Notes: a model not told the origin generated them from the sequence alone. A stretch of 64,000 bases of DNA from Bacteroidota bacterium (GCA_018266755.1 JAFDZW010000006.1:62001-126000), one strand, 5' to 3'; counted from the first letter of the stretch, positions 51,202 through 60,857 are shown. Made by a program: numbers and translations.

Positions 51202-51706
51202 TCTGGGTGGAAGGCTGAACAGGACGGTCGTTGAAGAACTCGTCCGATGTGCTCGTTGCCAGCGGTTTGATCTGTGCAACGACAAGTGAAGTAGTATGTA
51301 GTGCGGCCGGATAAAGTACCGCACCTTTCATCGTGCTGCTCGACGGCACGTGGAACAGACGGAAGAATGCGGCGACCAAGCCGATCACAAGCAGCATCCG
51401 AAGTCCGCCGAGGCCGGCCCCGGCGATCCGGTCGAGCCCAGAGATCACACCTTTCTTCGGTTTGATGCGCTTAATGATGGACGAGCCGATCACCATCAAC
51501 ACCAGAAACACGATGAAGAAGCCGATCACAGGGTGCAGATACGACGAGCCCAGCAGTGCCTTGCCGACGACAGTCCCGATGGCCGAAGCCACGAACAATG
51601 CCGCGACAAAGAGAATGAAGGATGCTACGATATCCACCGCACCGCGGCGGTAGCCTTTGTAGATCGCCAAGGCGAGCAAGATACCGATCACGATGTCGAT
51701 CGTCAT
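51191..51706 (-). CDS. CvpA family membrane protein
   Basis: 171 residues with four hydrophobic helices. It starts MTIDIVIGILLALAIYKGYR with the conserved Gly-Tyr-Arg-Arg-Gly turn and continues VDIVASFILFVAALFVAS, PVIGFFIVFLVLMVIGSSII and GGLRMLLVIGLVAAFFRLF. CvpA was named for colicin V production; homologues affect envelope integrity. It lies between yqeY and mutS2, overlapping mutS2 by 11 bases. The C-terminal 45 residues are polar and cytoplasmic or periplasmic. Confidence 0.88.
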   Translation of the reverse strand: MTIDIVIGILLALAIYKGYRRGAVDIVASFILFVAALFVASAIGTVVGKALLGSSYLHPVIGFFIVFLVLMVIGSSIIKRIKPKKGVISGLDRIAGAGLGGLRMLLVIGLVAAFFRLFHVPSSSTMKGAVLYPAALHTTSLVVAQIKPLATSTSDEFFNDRPVQPSTQNDH

Positions 51707-52165
51707 TTACGACGCCAGCGCTGCAAGCTTCTCTTTGACGACTTCCTGTACGGTCTTGCCGTCAGCCTGTCCTTTGAGTTCTTTCATCAGCGGACCGATG
51801 ACCTTGTTCGTATCGGCAGGGCCTGCGGCACCGGTGCTTGCGATCATCGCCTCCACTTTCGCAGCGATCTCCTCGCGCGAAAGCTGCTTCGGCAGAAACT
51901 CCTGGATAATAACGAGCTCGTGTTGCTCCTTCTCGGCAAGCTCCGGACGGTTATTTGTCTGATAGATCTCGATGGCGTCCTTGCGCTTCTTTGCGGCCGA
52001 CATCAAGAGCTTCATCTCATCGTCGGCGTTCATCTCGCGGTCTGCGCCGCTTTTTTCAAACTCGAGGATGAGTGCGCGCAGACTGCGCAGTGTTTCGGTG
52101 CGAAGCTTCTCGCCCGATTTCATGGCGGCCGTGAGTTCGGTCGTGATACGTTCCTTCAGCGACAT
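51707..52165 (-). CDS. GatB/YqeY domain protein
   Basis: 152 residues. It matches the YqeY family: MSLKERITTELTAAMKSGEK, LRSLRALILEFEKSG, RKDAIEIYQTNNRPELAEKE, IIQEFLPKQLSREEIAAKVE, MGPLMKEL-like IGPLMKELKGQADG and VQEVVKEKL. The fold is shared with the tail domain of GatB, suggesting tRNA contact, but its role is unknown. The stop is adjacent to the cvpA start with no gap, so yqeY-cvpA-mutS2 is one operon. Confidence 0.93.
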   Translation of the reverse strand: MSLKERITTELTAAMKSGEKLRTETLRSLRALILEFEKSGADREMNADDEMKLLMSAAKKRKDAIEIYQTNNRPELAEKEQHELVIIQEFLPKQLSREEIAAKVEAMIASTGAAGPADTNKVIGPLMKELKGQADGKTVQEVVKEKLAALAS

Positions 52166-52203
52166 AACGATTGCAGAATGGTATTGAGAGCCCTATAACA
52201 AGA

Positions 52204-52878
52204 TCACATCTTGTTAGGTACCCGCAATTGCGCACCGTTTACCGCTCGTCCGGCATCCCTGGCAAGGAACTGGCAAAGGGCCGCGATGTCCTCCGGCGTT
52301 GTCCATCGCGGAATATCTTCGGGTGAACCCCACGAGAGATTGGCAGGGGTGTTGATAACGGTCGGTATGATACAATTCGCAGTGACGCCGTATTCCTTTG
52401 TTTCGAGAGCGATCGTCTGGGTAAATGCGATCACTGCGGATTTTGCCGCGACATACGCCGACTTCTTCGGATCGGGATGCAGCGCCGTCTCGGCGCCGAT
52501 CGTGACGATCGAACCACGACCGAGCGGCTTCATGAGTTTGGTTGCCTCTTTGACGGTGACGAATGTGGAAACAATATTGAGATCAAGCACAAAACGGAAA
52601 TCCTCGATCGGCATCTCTTCGTGCGCCGCCCAGGGCTTCAGGCCGCCAATGGTTGCAATCAGTTGCATCGGTGCGCCGAGTTTCGCGGCAAGCACACCAT
52701 ACGCCTCGCGAACGGATTGCTCGTCCGTACTATTGATCTTCGCGAATGCGAAGCGCTCGTGCGTGAAACCGTCGTCGAGCACATCGAAGCCCGCGACATT
52801 CCATCCCGCTGCGAGATATGACTCGCGGATACCGCGACCGAGACCGCCGGAAGAGCCCGTCAGAAAAAGCGTGTCCAT
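52204..52878 (-). CDS. Short-chain dehydrogenase/reductase
   Basis: 224 residues from the ATG at 52878 (MDTLFLTGSSGGLGRGIRES), which puts the Rossmann strand at the N-terminus; an ATG at 52911 would add 11 residues. The cofactor motif is TGSSGGLGRGI. The catalytic Tyr-Lys pair is in YVAAKSAVIAFTQ with the Ser in TIGAETALHPDPKKS nearby, and the structural motif NIVSTF. It reduces a carbonyl or oxidises an alcohol using NAD(P)H; the substrate is unknown. It follows the T9SS/IgGFc gene by about 40 bases on the same strand. Confidence 0.85.
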   Translation of the reverse strand: MDTLFLTGSSGGLGRGIRESYLAAGWNVAGFDVLDDGFTHERFAFAKINSTDEQSVREAYGVLAAKLGAPMQLIATIGGLKPWAAHEEMPIEDFRFVLDLNIVSTFVTVKEATKLMKPLGRGSIVTIGAETALHPDPKKSAYVAAKSAVIAFTQTIALETKEYGVTANCIIPTVINTPANLSWGSPEDIPRWTTPEDIAALCQFLARDAGRAVNGAQLRVPNKM

Positions 52879-52914
52879 ATGGTGTATATGCGTTGCGGCG
52901 TCCGCGCCCATTCG

Positions 52915-55605
52915 TCACTCAATGACGACCATGCCGCTACGATGTTCGTTGCCAAAGACGAAGCGGTAATAATACACACCGGCCGCTAATGACGCAGGCA
53001 GTTGGTATCGCACCTGGTGTTCGCCTGCCTGCTCGAGGTGCTGCATGATCGGAGTTGCAACTACTTGTCCGAGTGCGTTCAGAAGTTGAAGTTCCATCAC
53101 GCCGCTCGTCGGCAGTGTGTACGAGAATTCGAGCGATTGTCCGCGATGCGCCGGGTTCGGCGAGACCTCACGAATGGCAAGCGAATTCCCCGAGCCATAT
53201 TCCGGCGTTACTCCGCTTTCGAGACCGCAACCATACACCAGCAACGTTAGCGTCGTGCCGTCGGTAAAGTGGACAGTGAAGAACGAGCTGTCATTACCGG
53301 TTTGCGTGGGTGTGAACCGCACAGAAATATATGCGCTTGCGCCGGATGAGACGGTGATCGGGTTTGCCGAAGTGACAGAAGTTACGATATTGAAAGACGT
53401 CGGTGGGGTGCACCATACCGAATCGATGACCTTGTCACCGATCCCCAAATTCGAGATCTTTACCGAATCGATCTGCGACGTCCCGACCGCGATGCACGGT
53501 ATTACGAATCCTTTGCCGACCGGCCCCGAACCGGCGAGCAGAAGCTGAGCAAAATGCATGCAATCGGCGTCGAGCAGTAACGTGGTACTGTATGCCCCGG
53601 AAATACTCGAAACGAATTGAACATGGACGACGATGGAATCACCAGCAGCGAGCGAAGACGACGGTTTGTCGAGCAGCGTGAACCCTGCAGACCCCGACGG
53701 ATCGAGCTTTAGGTTGCTGAGATTGATTGCCAGTTTTCCGGTATTCACTAACGTCAGGGAAAGCGTATCGGGCGTATTCGCGACAAACTCTACGTTGGTC
53801 TTTCCATGAGCTGCAAGAGCCGCTCCTGCGTCGATGGCAATGTCGATGGTCGTCATGTTGCCTGCGAGGTCGGTGACGGTAAGCCTGACGAAGGCTTCTC
53901 TCGTACTATCGAGCGATGCAACGGAAAAGCTCGCACTATCTTCAGCTGTCACCTCCAGATCGTTCAACGACGGGTTAAACCCGACATTGTAGAGCGAGTC
54001 GATCACGATCGCTCCCAAACCGGAATGGCTCGATCCAGCCTCGCGCAACTGAACCAGGCCGCCAAAACAGCCCGATGCTTGAAGACTTGCGTCCGGAGCC
54101 ACCGTATCGAGTAAGAACAGTGCGCGATGTCCGAGCGCCGAAGGCCACGCGTAGCTGTCGTCGGTCGTATAGCCATACGATGAAACGCCTACCTCGGCCG
54201 TTGAGGTAATGGTATGGCCGCCCGCACCACCACCCGCACTATTGAACTTGACTTGGATATGCTCCCAAGTTGAATTACCGATCTGTTTCTTGACTCGTGA
54301 CGTGCCCAACAATTGATTGACGCCAATTCCATCGACCATGACTTTCGAGTCATTGGCGACCGGAGTAAAGATATTTATATAATTCGTAAAGTCGGGCTGC
54401 CCCGCACCAAGCGACCCTCCAAGTGCAGGAATTATGCAACTTGCGCTTGTTGAGTACTGCTCGACCGGCTCCAGCACCATCATTGCCGGGTCACCGGAAT
54501 TTCGCTTGCTCACCGATGGTGCGGTATGGGTGGAGGACTCGATATACTGCACGAGTAGAAATGGTGCAGTACTTGTCCATTCGGAAGCGTCGGAAATATC
54601 ATATAGAAACAACGGAGCCATCTTCGTGTCGATCGAATAGACCGAGGATCCGTTGCGCATGATCGCCTGCGATGGCTGAGTTCCGATAATGAGAAATGCA
54701 TCTCCACCGTACTGTCTTCCGGCAAACGGGCCGGAAAAATAGTGCTGTCCCCATGCTTGGGTGGGCGGAAGCATTTCGAGAACGTAGTCGCACGATGCAT
54801 CGGGAGCAGGAATGTTGGGACAGACGGACGCACCCATCACGCCGACCGGATGATTCGCGTGGACGAGCGTACCGGTAAGATCCGGGACACTCCCGGAAAC
54901 CGGACCGACGGACTGGAACTGCACGCATTCGCCGCGCATAAGCATTACCGTGAAGGGAGTCCCGGCCGCATGGGCAACTGCCGTAGGCTTCCCGTTCTGG
55001 CGGATGTCAAAGCTGGGCGTGATCGTAACAGTCGTGGAATCATGATTCGCCACAACGACAAACTCGGAAGGCATATCAGCAAGACTCGGATCGACCAGGA
55101 ACGCACTGTACGCTGCGACTACATAGTCCTTCCCCCACCCCGAAGCCGGCAAGCTCGACATCCCGTCACTGGTGAACGGCGCTCGTGAAAGAAAAGAAAC
55201 GGCGATATCTGCGTCCGGTGACCAGACATGGACAGTCTTGTTCTCTATTATCCCCGAACTCTGTAATTCGATCGACTTCCCGAAGTCATTGACGCTCGAC
55301 GCGAGCGCAACGAACGAATTTGCGTTCACGAGACGCTGAAGCACAGGGCCGTTGCCAAACTGCGCGTATACAGTGGCATTATTCGGAGAGGATATATACA
55401 GGTAAAAGTATCGGGTTGGGTCAACATTTGCCTGAAAATTCTGCGGAATCGCGAACCAGTAATCCCTGCCGAGTTTGGAGGCATTTGCAAGCGAACTTGC
55501 GCGATCCGATTTATGGACGGTTACGTGGATCGGTTGCTGAGCGAAGCTCGTCGCCGCGGCGATGAGGAGGATTTGAAACAGCCACAACTGTGCGAGGGGC
55601 TTCAT
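52915..55605 (-). CDS. IgGFc-binding-domain surface protein with T9SS-type C-terminal domain
   Basis: 896 residues from the ATG at 55605, which directly precedes the signal peptide (LWLFQILLIAAATSFAQ). Residues about 35-470 are the same IgGFc-binding domain as in the protein encoded at 28766-31189: GRDYWFAIPQNFQANVDP, SGWGKDYVVAAYSA, HANHPVGVMGASVCPN and QAWGQHYFSG. An ASH-like beta region occupies about 540-800 (KTNVEFVANTPDTLSLTLVN, VHVQFVSSISGAY). The last 80 residues are a clear T9SS type A domain: EVSPNPAHRGQSLEFSYTL, LQLLNALGQVVATPI, LAAGVYYYRFVF. It is probably secreted and anchored by type IX secretion. Confidence 0.85.
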   Translation of the reverse strand: MKPLAQLWLFQILLIAAATSFAQQPIHVTVHKSDRASSLANASKLGRDYWFAIPQNFQANVDPTRYFYLYISSPNNATVYAQFGNGPVLQRLVNANSFVALASSVNDFGKSIELQSSGIIENKTVHVWSPDADIAVSFLSRAPFTSDGMSSLPASGWGKDYVVAAYSAFLVDPSLADMPSEFVVVANHDSTTVTITPSFDIRQNGKPTAVAHAAGTPFTVMLMRGECVQFQSVGPVSGSVPDLTGTLVHANHPVGVMGASVCPNIPAPDASCDYVLEMLPPTQAWGQHYFSGPFAGRQYGGDAFLIIGTQPSQAIMRNGSSVYSIDTKMAPLFLYDISDASEWTSTAPFLLVQYIESSTHTAPSVSKRNSGDPAMMVLEPVEQYSTSASCIIPALGGSLGAGQPDFTNYINIFTPVANDSKVMVDGIGVNQLLGTSRVKKQIGNSTWEHIQVKFNSAGGGAGGHTITSTAEVGVSSYGYTTDDSYAWPSALGHRALFLLDTVAPDASLQASGCFGGLVQLREAGSSHSGLGAIVIDSLYNVGFNPSLNDLEVTAEDSASFSVASLDSTREAFVRLTVTDLAGNMTTIDIAIDAGAALAAHGKTNVEFVANTPDTLSLTLVNTGKLAINLSNLKLDPSGSAGFTLLDKPSSSLAAGDSIVVHVQFVSSISGAYSTTLLLDADCMHFAQLLLAGSGPVGKGFVIPCIAVGTSQIDSVKISNLGIGDKVIDSVWCTPPTSFNIVTSVTSANPITVSSGASAYISVRFTPTQTGNDSSFFTVHFTDGTTLTLLVYGCGLESGVTPEYGSGNSLAIREVSPNPAHRGQSLEFSYTLPTSGVMELQLLNALGQVVATPIMQHLEQAGEHQVRYQLPASLAAGVYYYRFVFGNEHRSGMVVIE

Positions 55606-55713
55606 AGAGAATAATCCGATGATGAAATACTGGACAATAATAACAAACACCTTGACCACGATTTTGTTACTCTAAAACATTTCTGAGTTACAATATCCCA
55701 TATTCTACGACCG

Positions 55714-55721
55714 TATCTTTG
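55714..55721 (+). promoter_or_regulatory. Putative Bacteroidota -7 box (TATCTTTG)
   Basis: TATCTTTG 25 bases upstream of the ATG of the first gene of the envelope operon at 55747, in the 141-base divergent gap. A TTA at 55688-55690 could be a degenerate -33 element. Confidence 0.5.
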
Positions 55722-55746
55722 TCAACCGGATCACGGACATGCGTTC

Positions 55747-56820
55747 ATGCAATTCGCCCAAATTAGACATATCATTATCGTTACCGCCTTGCTGCTGACA
55801 GCGGCAGTAGTGGCTCGGTCGCAGACAAACGACTGCGAGCCCTGCAAGCGGCCCGGCGCCATGGCCAGCTTCTCCGACTCGACGATGGACGTCCAGTTCT
55901 CCGACGGTACGCTCTTGCGGGGCGTCCGGTCGGCCAATCGCACCATCATGAGCGTCGGCGGACTCGACCGGCAGGCCATCCGACTCACCTATCTCGAAGG
56001 AGGCCGCTGCCACGACACGACAGTGGATGCCGCGTTCGTCAGTTCATTTTTACACGAAGGCATCGGCGGAACGCATGATCCGCTTCGCTATCCCGTACTG
56101 CCTGCTCGTGAAGTATTCAACCATACCCTCACCAAAGACGAACGCAGTTTTGTAGAATTCACCGGGCTTGTCGGCTACGGTGGCAGCGATACGTCGGGGC
56201 GCAAGATCGGTTTTACCTCAACCTACTTCGCACTCGAAGCCATATTCGCACCACTTGGCGACGCACTCGGCGATCATTTCACGGCAGCCGTCGGCGGCGG
56301 GGCGCTCTTCGAAGGTGGGCGAACACGATTCCCATTGTACCTACAGCTTCGATACGACTTGTTCGCGCACGGGCAATACCAGACGATCAATACCTTCTTA
56401 CCGGATAGTTGTGCATTTCGCACGCCACTCGGCCTAACCGCAGCCGTTGCATCCGATGGGTATGAAGCACGTCCGACCGGCTCTGCCGAAGACTCAAGCG
56501 TGATCTTGCAAGAGGATCATGTGCTTATTCGGCCGTCATTCCGCCCGTTCGCGTATATCGAAGGTGGTACGCTCTTCGATAGCAAATTTACCGGAAGCGG
56601 AACACCCGATAACGTAGTCAACCCAGAAGCACGGAAACCGATCTTGCTCGGCGCCGGGATTGGCGTACCGATCGCCGATATTCTGATTCTGACGCTCGGG
56701 TATCGCTACATGCAGCTACATCTGGCAACGCCGTGTGAGGAATGCGTCGATCGTTCCGTCATCAATAGAAACACGGTGCATAGTATCACACTCAAAGGAG
56801 CATACCGACTCTCATGGTAG
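55747..56820 (+). CDS. Putative outer-membrane protein, first gene of three-gene envelope operon
   Basis: 357 residues with signal peptide (IIIVTALLLTAAVVARSQ). No named family was recognised. Four Cys lie in the first 100 mature residues (NDCEPCKRPG) and near the end (TPCEECVDRS), in CxxC pairs that could bind metal or form disulfides. The middle shows strand-turn alternation expected of a barrel (FTAAVGGGALFEGGRTRFPL, YLQLRYDLFAHGQYQ, LILTLGYRYMQLHLATPCEE). The next gene starts 7 bases before this stop codon. Confidence 0.6.
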   Translation: MQFAQIRHIIIVTALLLTAAVVARSQTNDCEPCKRPGAMASFSDSTMDVQFSDGTLLRGVRSANRTIMSVGGLDRQAIRLTYLEGGRCHDTTVDAAFVSSFLHEGIGGTHDPLRYPVLPAREVFNHTLTKDERSFVEFTGLVGYGGSDTSGRKIGFTSTYFALEAIFAPLGDALGDHFTAAVGGGALFEGGRTRFPLYLQLRYDLFAHGQYQTINTFLPDSCAFRTPLGLTAAVASDGYEARPTGSAEDSSVILQEDHVLIRPSFRPFAYIEGGTLFDSKFTGSGTPDNVVNPEARKPILLGAGIGVPIADILILTLGYRYMQLHLATPCEECVDRSVINRNTVHSITLKGAYRLSW

Positions 56821-58787
56821 CCATTCGCACCAGATCGTTCTATGCCCTGCTTGCGATGGCTGTGATCGCGGGGCTCAGTTGCCAGCTTCCGACACAACCA
56901 GGGACGAACACCGTTCCGGTCAAACTGCGGTTGCTCGTTCGCGATTCGTCCGGCATCGCCATGCCCGGCGCGCATATTGCACTCTACCGCGCAGCCGATA
57001 GTTCGCTTGTCGTCCCGAATACGATCGACGATGCAGCATCGACGAGTTTCTATTCGCTCACAGTCCCGATCCTCGGCGAGCGATATTTTGCAGTTGCGGA
57101 GCCGCCAGTATCTACCGCTTTGACGAAGTACTCGCCCGCACACGATACCATCCGCTTTGTCATGCCCTGTACCGATCACAGCGAGACATTCGTGTTCGAA
57201 CGTCGCGACAGTATTCCCTGCGGCACCACGACATTCGAGCGGACGGTGGATCTTGGCACGATCTGTGTCGACAAAGACACCGCGCTAACATTTACCGCCG
57301 GTGATTTTACACATGGCTGTAGCCCCAGCGCGTCGATCGTATCGATTACGTCGCCAACGATCGCAGGGCTGACCATCACGCCGTTCTTCCGTTCGCCCGA
57401 AACCCCGATCACCAACTTCCCTGCGACCTGGGCTTCCGCCCGACCGCTCGCCGTGCGAATCGCATTTACGTCTATTCTGCATCAACCGGTGACCTTCGAC
57501 GGCAACGACATTGTCATCGATGCCTCGCCGTCGGTGAAGATCACCATCCATCTCAAAGGCAAAGGCATTGTGTGCGATAATTGCGATTGTCCTTCGTATG
57601 ATTCGGTCAGCTTCGGACTCGACAAGAGCGGGAAAGATACGAATGCGGCAGATATCGGCGATCCGACGAAGACCACGACGATCGACCTCTCCGCAATCAA
57701 CAACTCGAACGACGCTGGCTGCGACGTGCTCTTCACCCGCATTAAGAACTTTTCGAATCCGCAGCTCAATCTGCGTTCCTTCTCGGGCTCGTCGGGCGGT
57801 GGTAGCGTAACGCTGAGCTCGCATGCGTCGCTTGGGTCGATGGTCGTCGACTTCACGGCGCAGACACGAGGCGAGTTCGTCGATACTGCATTCTACAAGG
57901 TACAGAAACGCTCGCAAAGCGGCGCCATCACCGATTGCGATACGCTCCCGGTTATCTATCACGGCAAGGTCGGGCAAGGACTCTGCAGTATCGACACACC
58001 GAGCACGAACTCGTCGACCGATTCGTATCTGAAAAATGATACCATCACCAACTGCGTCGGCGAGGATAAGAACAGTCGCTACATTTGCATCAAAAATACC
58101 GGCGACGGCAAGCTGCACTTCACGTTCACCTATGCGCAGAACGATCCGCAATTCGAGATCCACTACGACCCCACCGGCATCGTCTATCGGGGAGAGGACG
58201 TCGTGATTCCCGTAGGCGGATCCCAATGCTTCACACTGCATTTTATTCCCGACGCAGGGAAGGTATTCGCCACTACGCCGCCGACAACGATCTTCAAGAA
58301 TTCCATCGATCCGTGCTCGATCACACTACCGGTAGTCGGGCAGGCGCTTCCGCAATGTATCCACTGTCTCGACGGCGCGATCAGCCAGTATGCGATCACC
58401 ACCACATCGTATGGCGGATTTATCTTCCAGGCGAACGATCAGTTTACCTTCAATTCCGATCCGAACGTAACGCCCGATATCTACGCGTCGAATGTCGGCG
58501 CGACATCGTTGACGCTTGTGTCGAATAGCGGGACGCAGTTTCAGAAGGTACAGTCGAACTATACACCATCGAAGCCGGGGATCAAGTTCTGCGACGATCC
58601 AGTTCCGCCCGCGGCACAGACACTCTGTACGAGCGGCGGCGGTAGTTCGACCATCACGGCGAATGTACACGACCTCATCCTCTTCAAGAGTTCGGCGGGC
58701 CGGTGCGGACTGATCTACATCGACAACATCTATCAATCGAACGGCATCTGGGTCGCGGTATTCCAGGCCTCATACCCTATCAATTAG
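56814..58787 (+). CDS. Cys-rich predicted lipoprotein, second gene of envelope operon
   Basis: 657 residues. The signal ends in AGLSCQLPTQ, a weak lipobox followed by a Pro/Thr linker. The mature protein is a string of beta-sandwich-like segments with paired Cys: VKLRLLVRDSSGIAMPGAHI (carboxypeptidase-regulatory-like start), IVCDNCDCPSYDSVSFGLD, SNDAGCDVLFTRIKNFSN, CVGEDKNSRYICIKNTGDGK and SGGSSTITANVHDLILFKSS. The repeat of CpSYDSVSFG-like and ASH-like blocks suggests extracellular structural domains. No enzyme motif was seen. It starts within the previous gene and ends 1 base before the next, so all three genes are coupled. Confidence 0.6.
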   Translation: MVAIRTRSFYALLAMAVIAGLSCQLPTQPGTNTVPVKLRLLVRDSSGIAMPGAHIALYRAADSSLVVPNTIDDAASTSFYSLTVPILGERYFAVAEPPVSTALTKYSPAHDTIRFVMPCTDHSETFVFERRDSIPCGTTTFERTVDLGTICVDKDTALTFTAGDFTHGCSPSASIVSITSPTIAGLTITPFFRSPETPITNFPATWASARPLAVRIAFTSILHQPVTFDGNDIVIDASPSVKITIHLKGKGIVCDNCDCPSYDSVSFGLDKSGKDTNAADIGDPTKTTTIDLSAINNSNDAGCDVLFTRIKNFSNPQLNLRSFSGSSGGGSVTLSSHASLGSMVVDFTAQTRGEFVDTAFYKVQKRSQSGAITDCDTLPVIYHGKVGQGLCSIDTPSTNSSTDSYLKNDTITNCVGEDKNSRYICIKNTGDGKLHFTFTYAQNDPQFEIHYDPTGIVYRGEDVVIPVGGSQCFTLHFIPDAGKVFATTPPTTIFKNSIDPCSITLPVVGQALPQCIHCLDGAISQYAITTTSYGGFIFQANDQFTFNSDPNVTPDIYASNVGATSLTLVSNSGTQFQKVQSNYTPSKPGIKFCDDPVPPAAQTLCTSGGGSSTITANVHDLILFKSSAGRCGLIYIDNIYQSNGIWVAVFQASYPIN

Positions 58788-58788
58788 C

Positions 58789-60747
58789 ATGAAGCGCGCC
58801 ACGGCACTCATCATCACTATACTCTGGATCGCCGATGCTCGGGCGCAACTCAATACGTCCGCCGACGACTACGCCCCTGCATTCCGCAGCTTTGCGAATG
58901 GTCGTACAGAATTGTGGTTCACCTCTGCCCGAGCGACGAAGCAAGGCCGTTCGCGTTCGATCTTCATGCTTGAGTCCGACTCGACCTGTCCTGCAAATAC
59001 GCTTGAAGTATCTTCGCCGATCAACCAATCGCACGGCCGCGAGAATGATGTACTACTCGACGGAACGCCGTCGTTCGCATCGTGCGACCCGTCGCATGGG
59101 GTGTTCACCTCGAATCGCACCGTAAACGGAAAATACTTCGGCACCGACATATATGAGATGAGAGAACACAACGAGCAGTGGACCGTGACTCGTCTCGATG
59201 CCGTCTGCTCGAACGATTGGGACGACTCCCCCGCGCTCTCGGCCGATGGCACACGCCTCTATTTTTCATCCGATCGCTTGAACCCCGGCAATCGAACGGC
59301 CGATCTGTTCATCAGTACGTTCGAAAGCGGTGCGTGGACGAAACCGCGACCGCTCGATGCAATCAATACCACAGAGTTCAGCGAAGAGACACCCTTTGTC
59401 GGCGACGACGGCTACCTTTATTACTCATCGAACAAGACCGGCGATTACGATATCTATCGTGTTCATCTCACGGCCGATGGCATGCCGAGCGGCACACCGG
59501 AGGCAATGCCCTACGACGCGATCAACTTCAAAGGCTCCGACGAAACGCATCCGTGCATCTCTCCCGGCGGCTCGTTCTTTCTGTTTTCGACGAATGCCGG
59601 AGCGAACGGTCGCAAGAAAGATTTCGATATTCGTTGGGTGCGCTCGACCAGCGAACAAGCACAGATCGAACTCGATACCAGAAAGCGCCGGCATCAATCC
59701 ACGGAACATGCGTCGGTACTCGTACATTTTACAACAAACGGCTACGAGAAAATCATACGGTCCCCTGTTACGGGACCAATGCAGTTGAAGCCCGATGATT
59801 TTCTTCCCGAGTCTCCGTCGCCGATGAACGATCCGAAGTTCTTTCAAACAATCCTCCGCGCCGAGCCGGATTCGGGGCGCTTCATCAGTGCCGTCGATAC
59901 GATCGTCTCCTCTCGTCTGTGCCGCAACACGCTCCAGCATACGCTCTTCCTGTGGGATACATCAGTCTACTACGAACCGAGTTGCATCGACACATTTCCT
60001 ATCAAGAAGGTGCAGTACTTCGTCACAGGTTATTGGTGTCCCACGACAAAGCGGTTCGCGAAGTACGAAGATTGCCCGACACTCTTCATCGACTCGGCCT
60101 GCGAGCAGCCACCATGCACGAATAACGATCTGTACAGTTTCAAGATCACAACCGACCCCACGCATAGTGAGTGTATCGACTACAACGAGTTCGACACCAA
60201 AGGGAAACAATTTGCGACCGATGTTGACGATGCGATCGACGAGCACCTCAAGGCAATGGAATCGGCCTTTGGCAGTGCATGTCTTCGGCGAGCAGTTGCA
60301 AAACGCAAACCCGTGCAGGTCGTGGTCGAAGGCTTTACCGATCCACGTGGCTACGGAAGCGATTGCCACTATTTCGGCGCGACGATCGACTTCACGAAGA
60401 GCTTCGTGCAAGTGCCCGATACGATGAAGTCGCACTTCCGTCACGACACGCCGATGAAGAAATATGGGTATGGCGGCAATCAATTACTATCCGAACTGCG
60501 CGCCTACAACCTCGCCGTACTCCTTGATAACCTCTGGACCGAACAGATCGCCCAGTACCGCGAGCTCAAAGCGTCGGGTTTATTAACCGTGCTCGCCGTC
60601 GGTCGCGCAGTCGATCAACACGACATCCCCTTCGACCGGCGCCGTTCGGCCGAAGTGCGCATCAGCTCGTTCACCGACGAACCGATCGTCCGCACCGAAG
60701 TACCCGAACCCGGCGCAACAGTCGTGGTGTGCGAAGATTGTCGGTAA
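58789..60747 (+). CDS. PD40 beta-propeller protein with atypical OmpA-like C-terminal domain
   Basis: 652 residues with signal peptide (ATALIITILWIADARA). PD40/WD40-like blades occupy about 20-300: DDSPALSADGTRLYFSSDR, SEETPFVGDDGYLYYSSNKT, DETHPCISPGGSFFLFSTN. From about 490 an OmpA-like domain can be followed (VQVVVEGFTDPRGYG, then NQLLSELRAYNLAVLLDNLW, then DRRRSAEVRISS). About 35 residues are inserted between the TD motif and the LSxLRA helix. PD40-OmpA proteins bind peptidoglycan and often sit with T9SS barrels. Third gene of the operon. Confidence 0.72.
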   Translation: MKRATALIITILWIADARAQLNTSADDYAPAFRSFANGRTELWFTSARATKQGRSRSIFMLESDSTCPANTLEVSSPINQSHGRENDVLLDGTPSFASCDPSHGVFTSNRTVNGKYFGTDIYEMREHNEQWTVTRLDAVCSNDWDDSPALSADGTRLYFSSDRLNPGNRTADLFISTFESGAWTKPRPLDAINTTEFSEETPFVGDDGYLYYSSNKTGDYDIYRVHLTADGMPSGTPEAMPYDAINFKGSDETHPCISPGGSFFLFSTNAGANGRKKDFDIRWVRSTSEQAQIELDTRKRRHQSTEHASVLVHFTTNGYEKIIRSPVTGPMQLKPDDFLPESPSPMNDPKFFQTILRAEPDSGRFISAVDTIVSSRLCRNTLQHTLFLWDTSVYYEPSCIDTFPIKKVQYFVTGYWCPTTKRFAKYEDCPTLFIDSACEQPPCTNNDLYSFKITTDPTHSECIDYNEFDTKGKQFATDVDDAIDEHLKAMESAFGSACLRRAVAKRKPVQVVVEGFTDPRGYGSDCHYFGATIDFTKSFVQVPDTMKSHFRHDTPMKKYGYGGNQLLSELRAYNLAVLLDNLWTEQIAQYRELKASGLLTVLAVGRAVDQHDIPFDRRRSAEVRISSFTDEPIVRTEVPEPGATVVVCEDCR

Positions 60748-60789
60748 AGCAGCGAGGTCTGATGCTTCACTGAAAATCCTTGCACACAA

Positions 60790-60857
60790 CGAAGAAACGC
60801 AATGGCGGGGCCTCAGTGTGTTTCGGCGAACGATTAATCGCCGCTCTCAGAATGGCA
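60790..60857. repeat. Degenerate family A palindromic repeat (copy 4)
   Basis: AACGAAGAAACGCAATGGCG then GGGCCTCAGTGTGTTTCG ... CTCAGAATGGC matches the reversed centre of copy 3 (GCCTCACTGTGTTTC) and one family A arm end. Much of the stem is lost. Confidence 0.5.
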
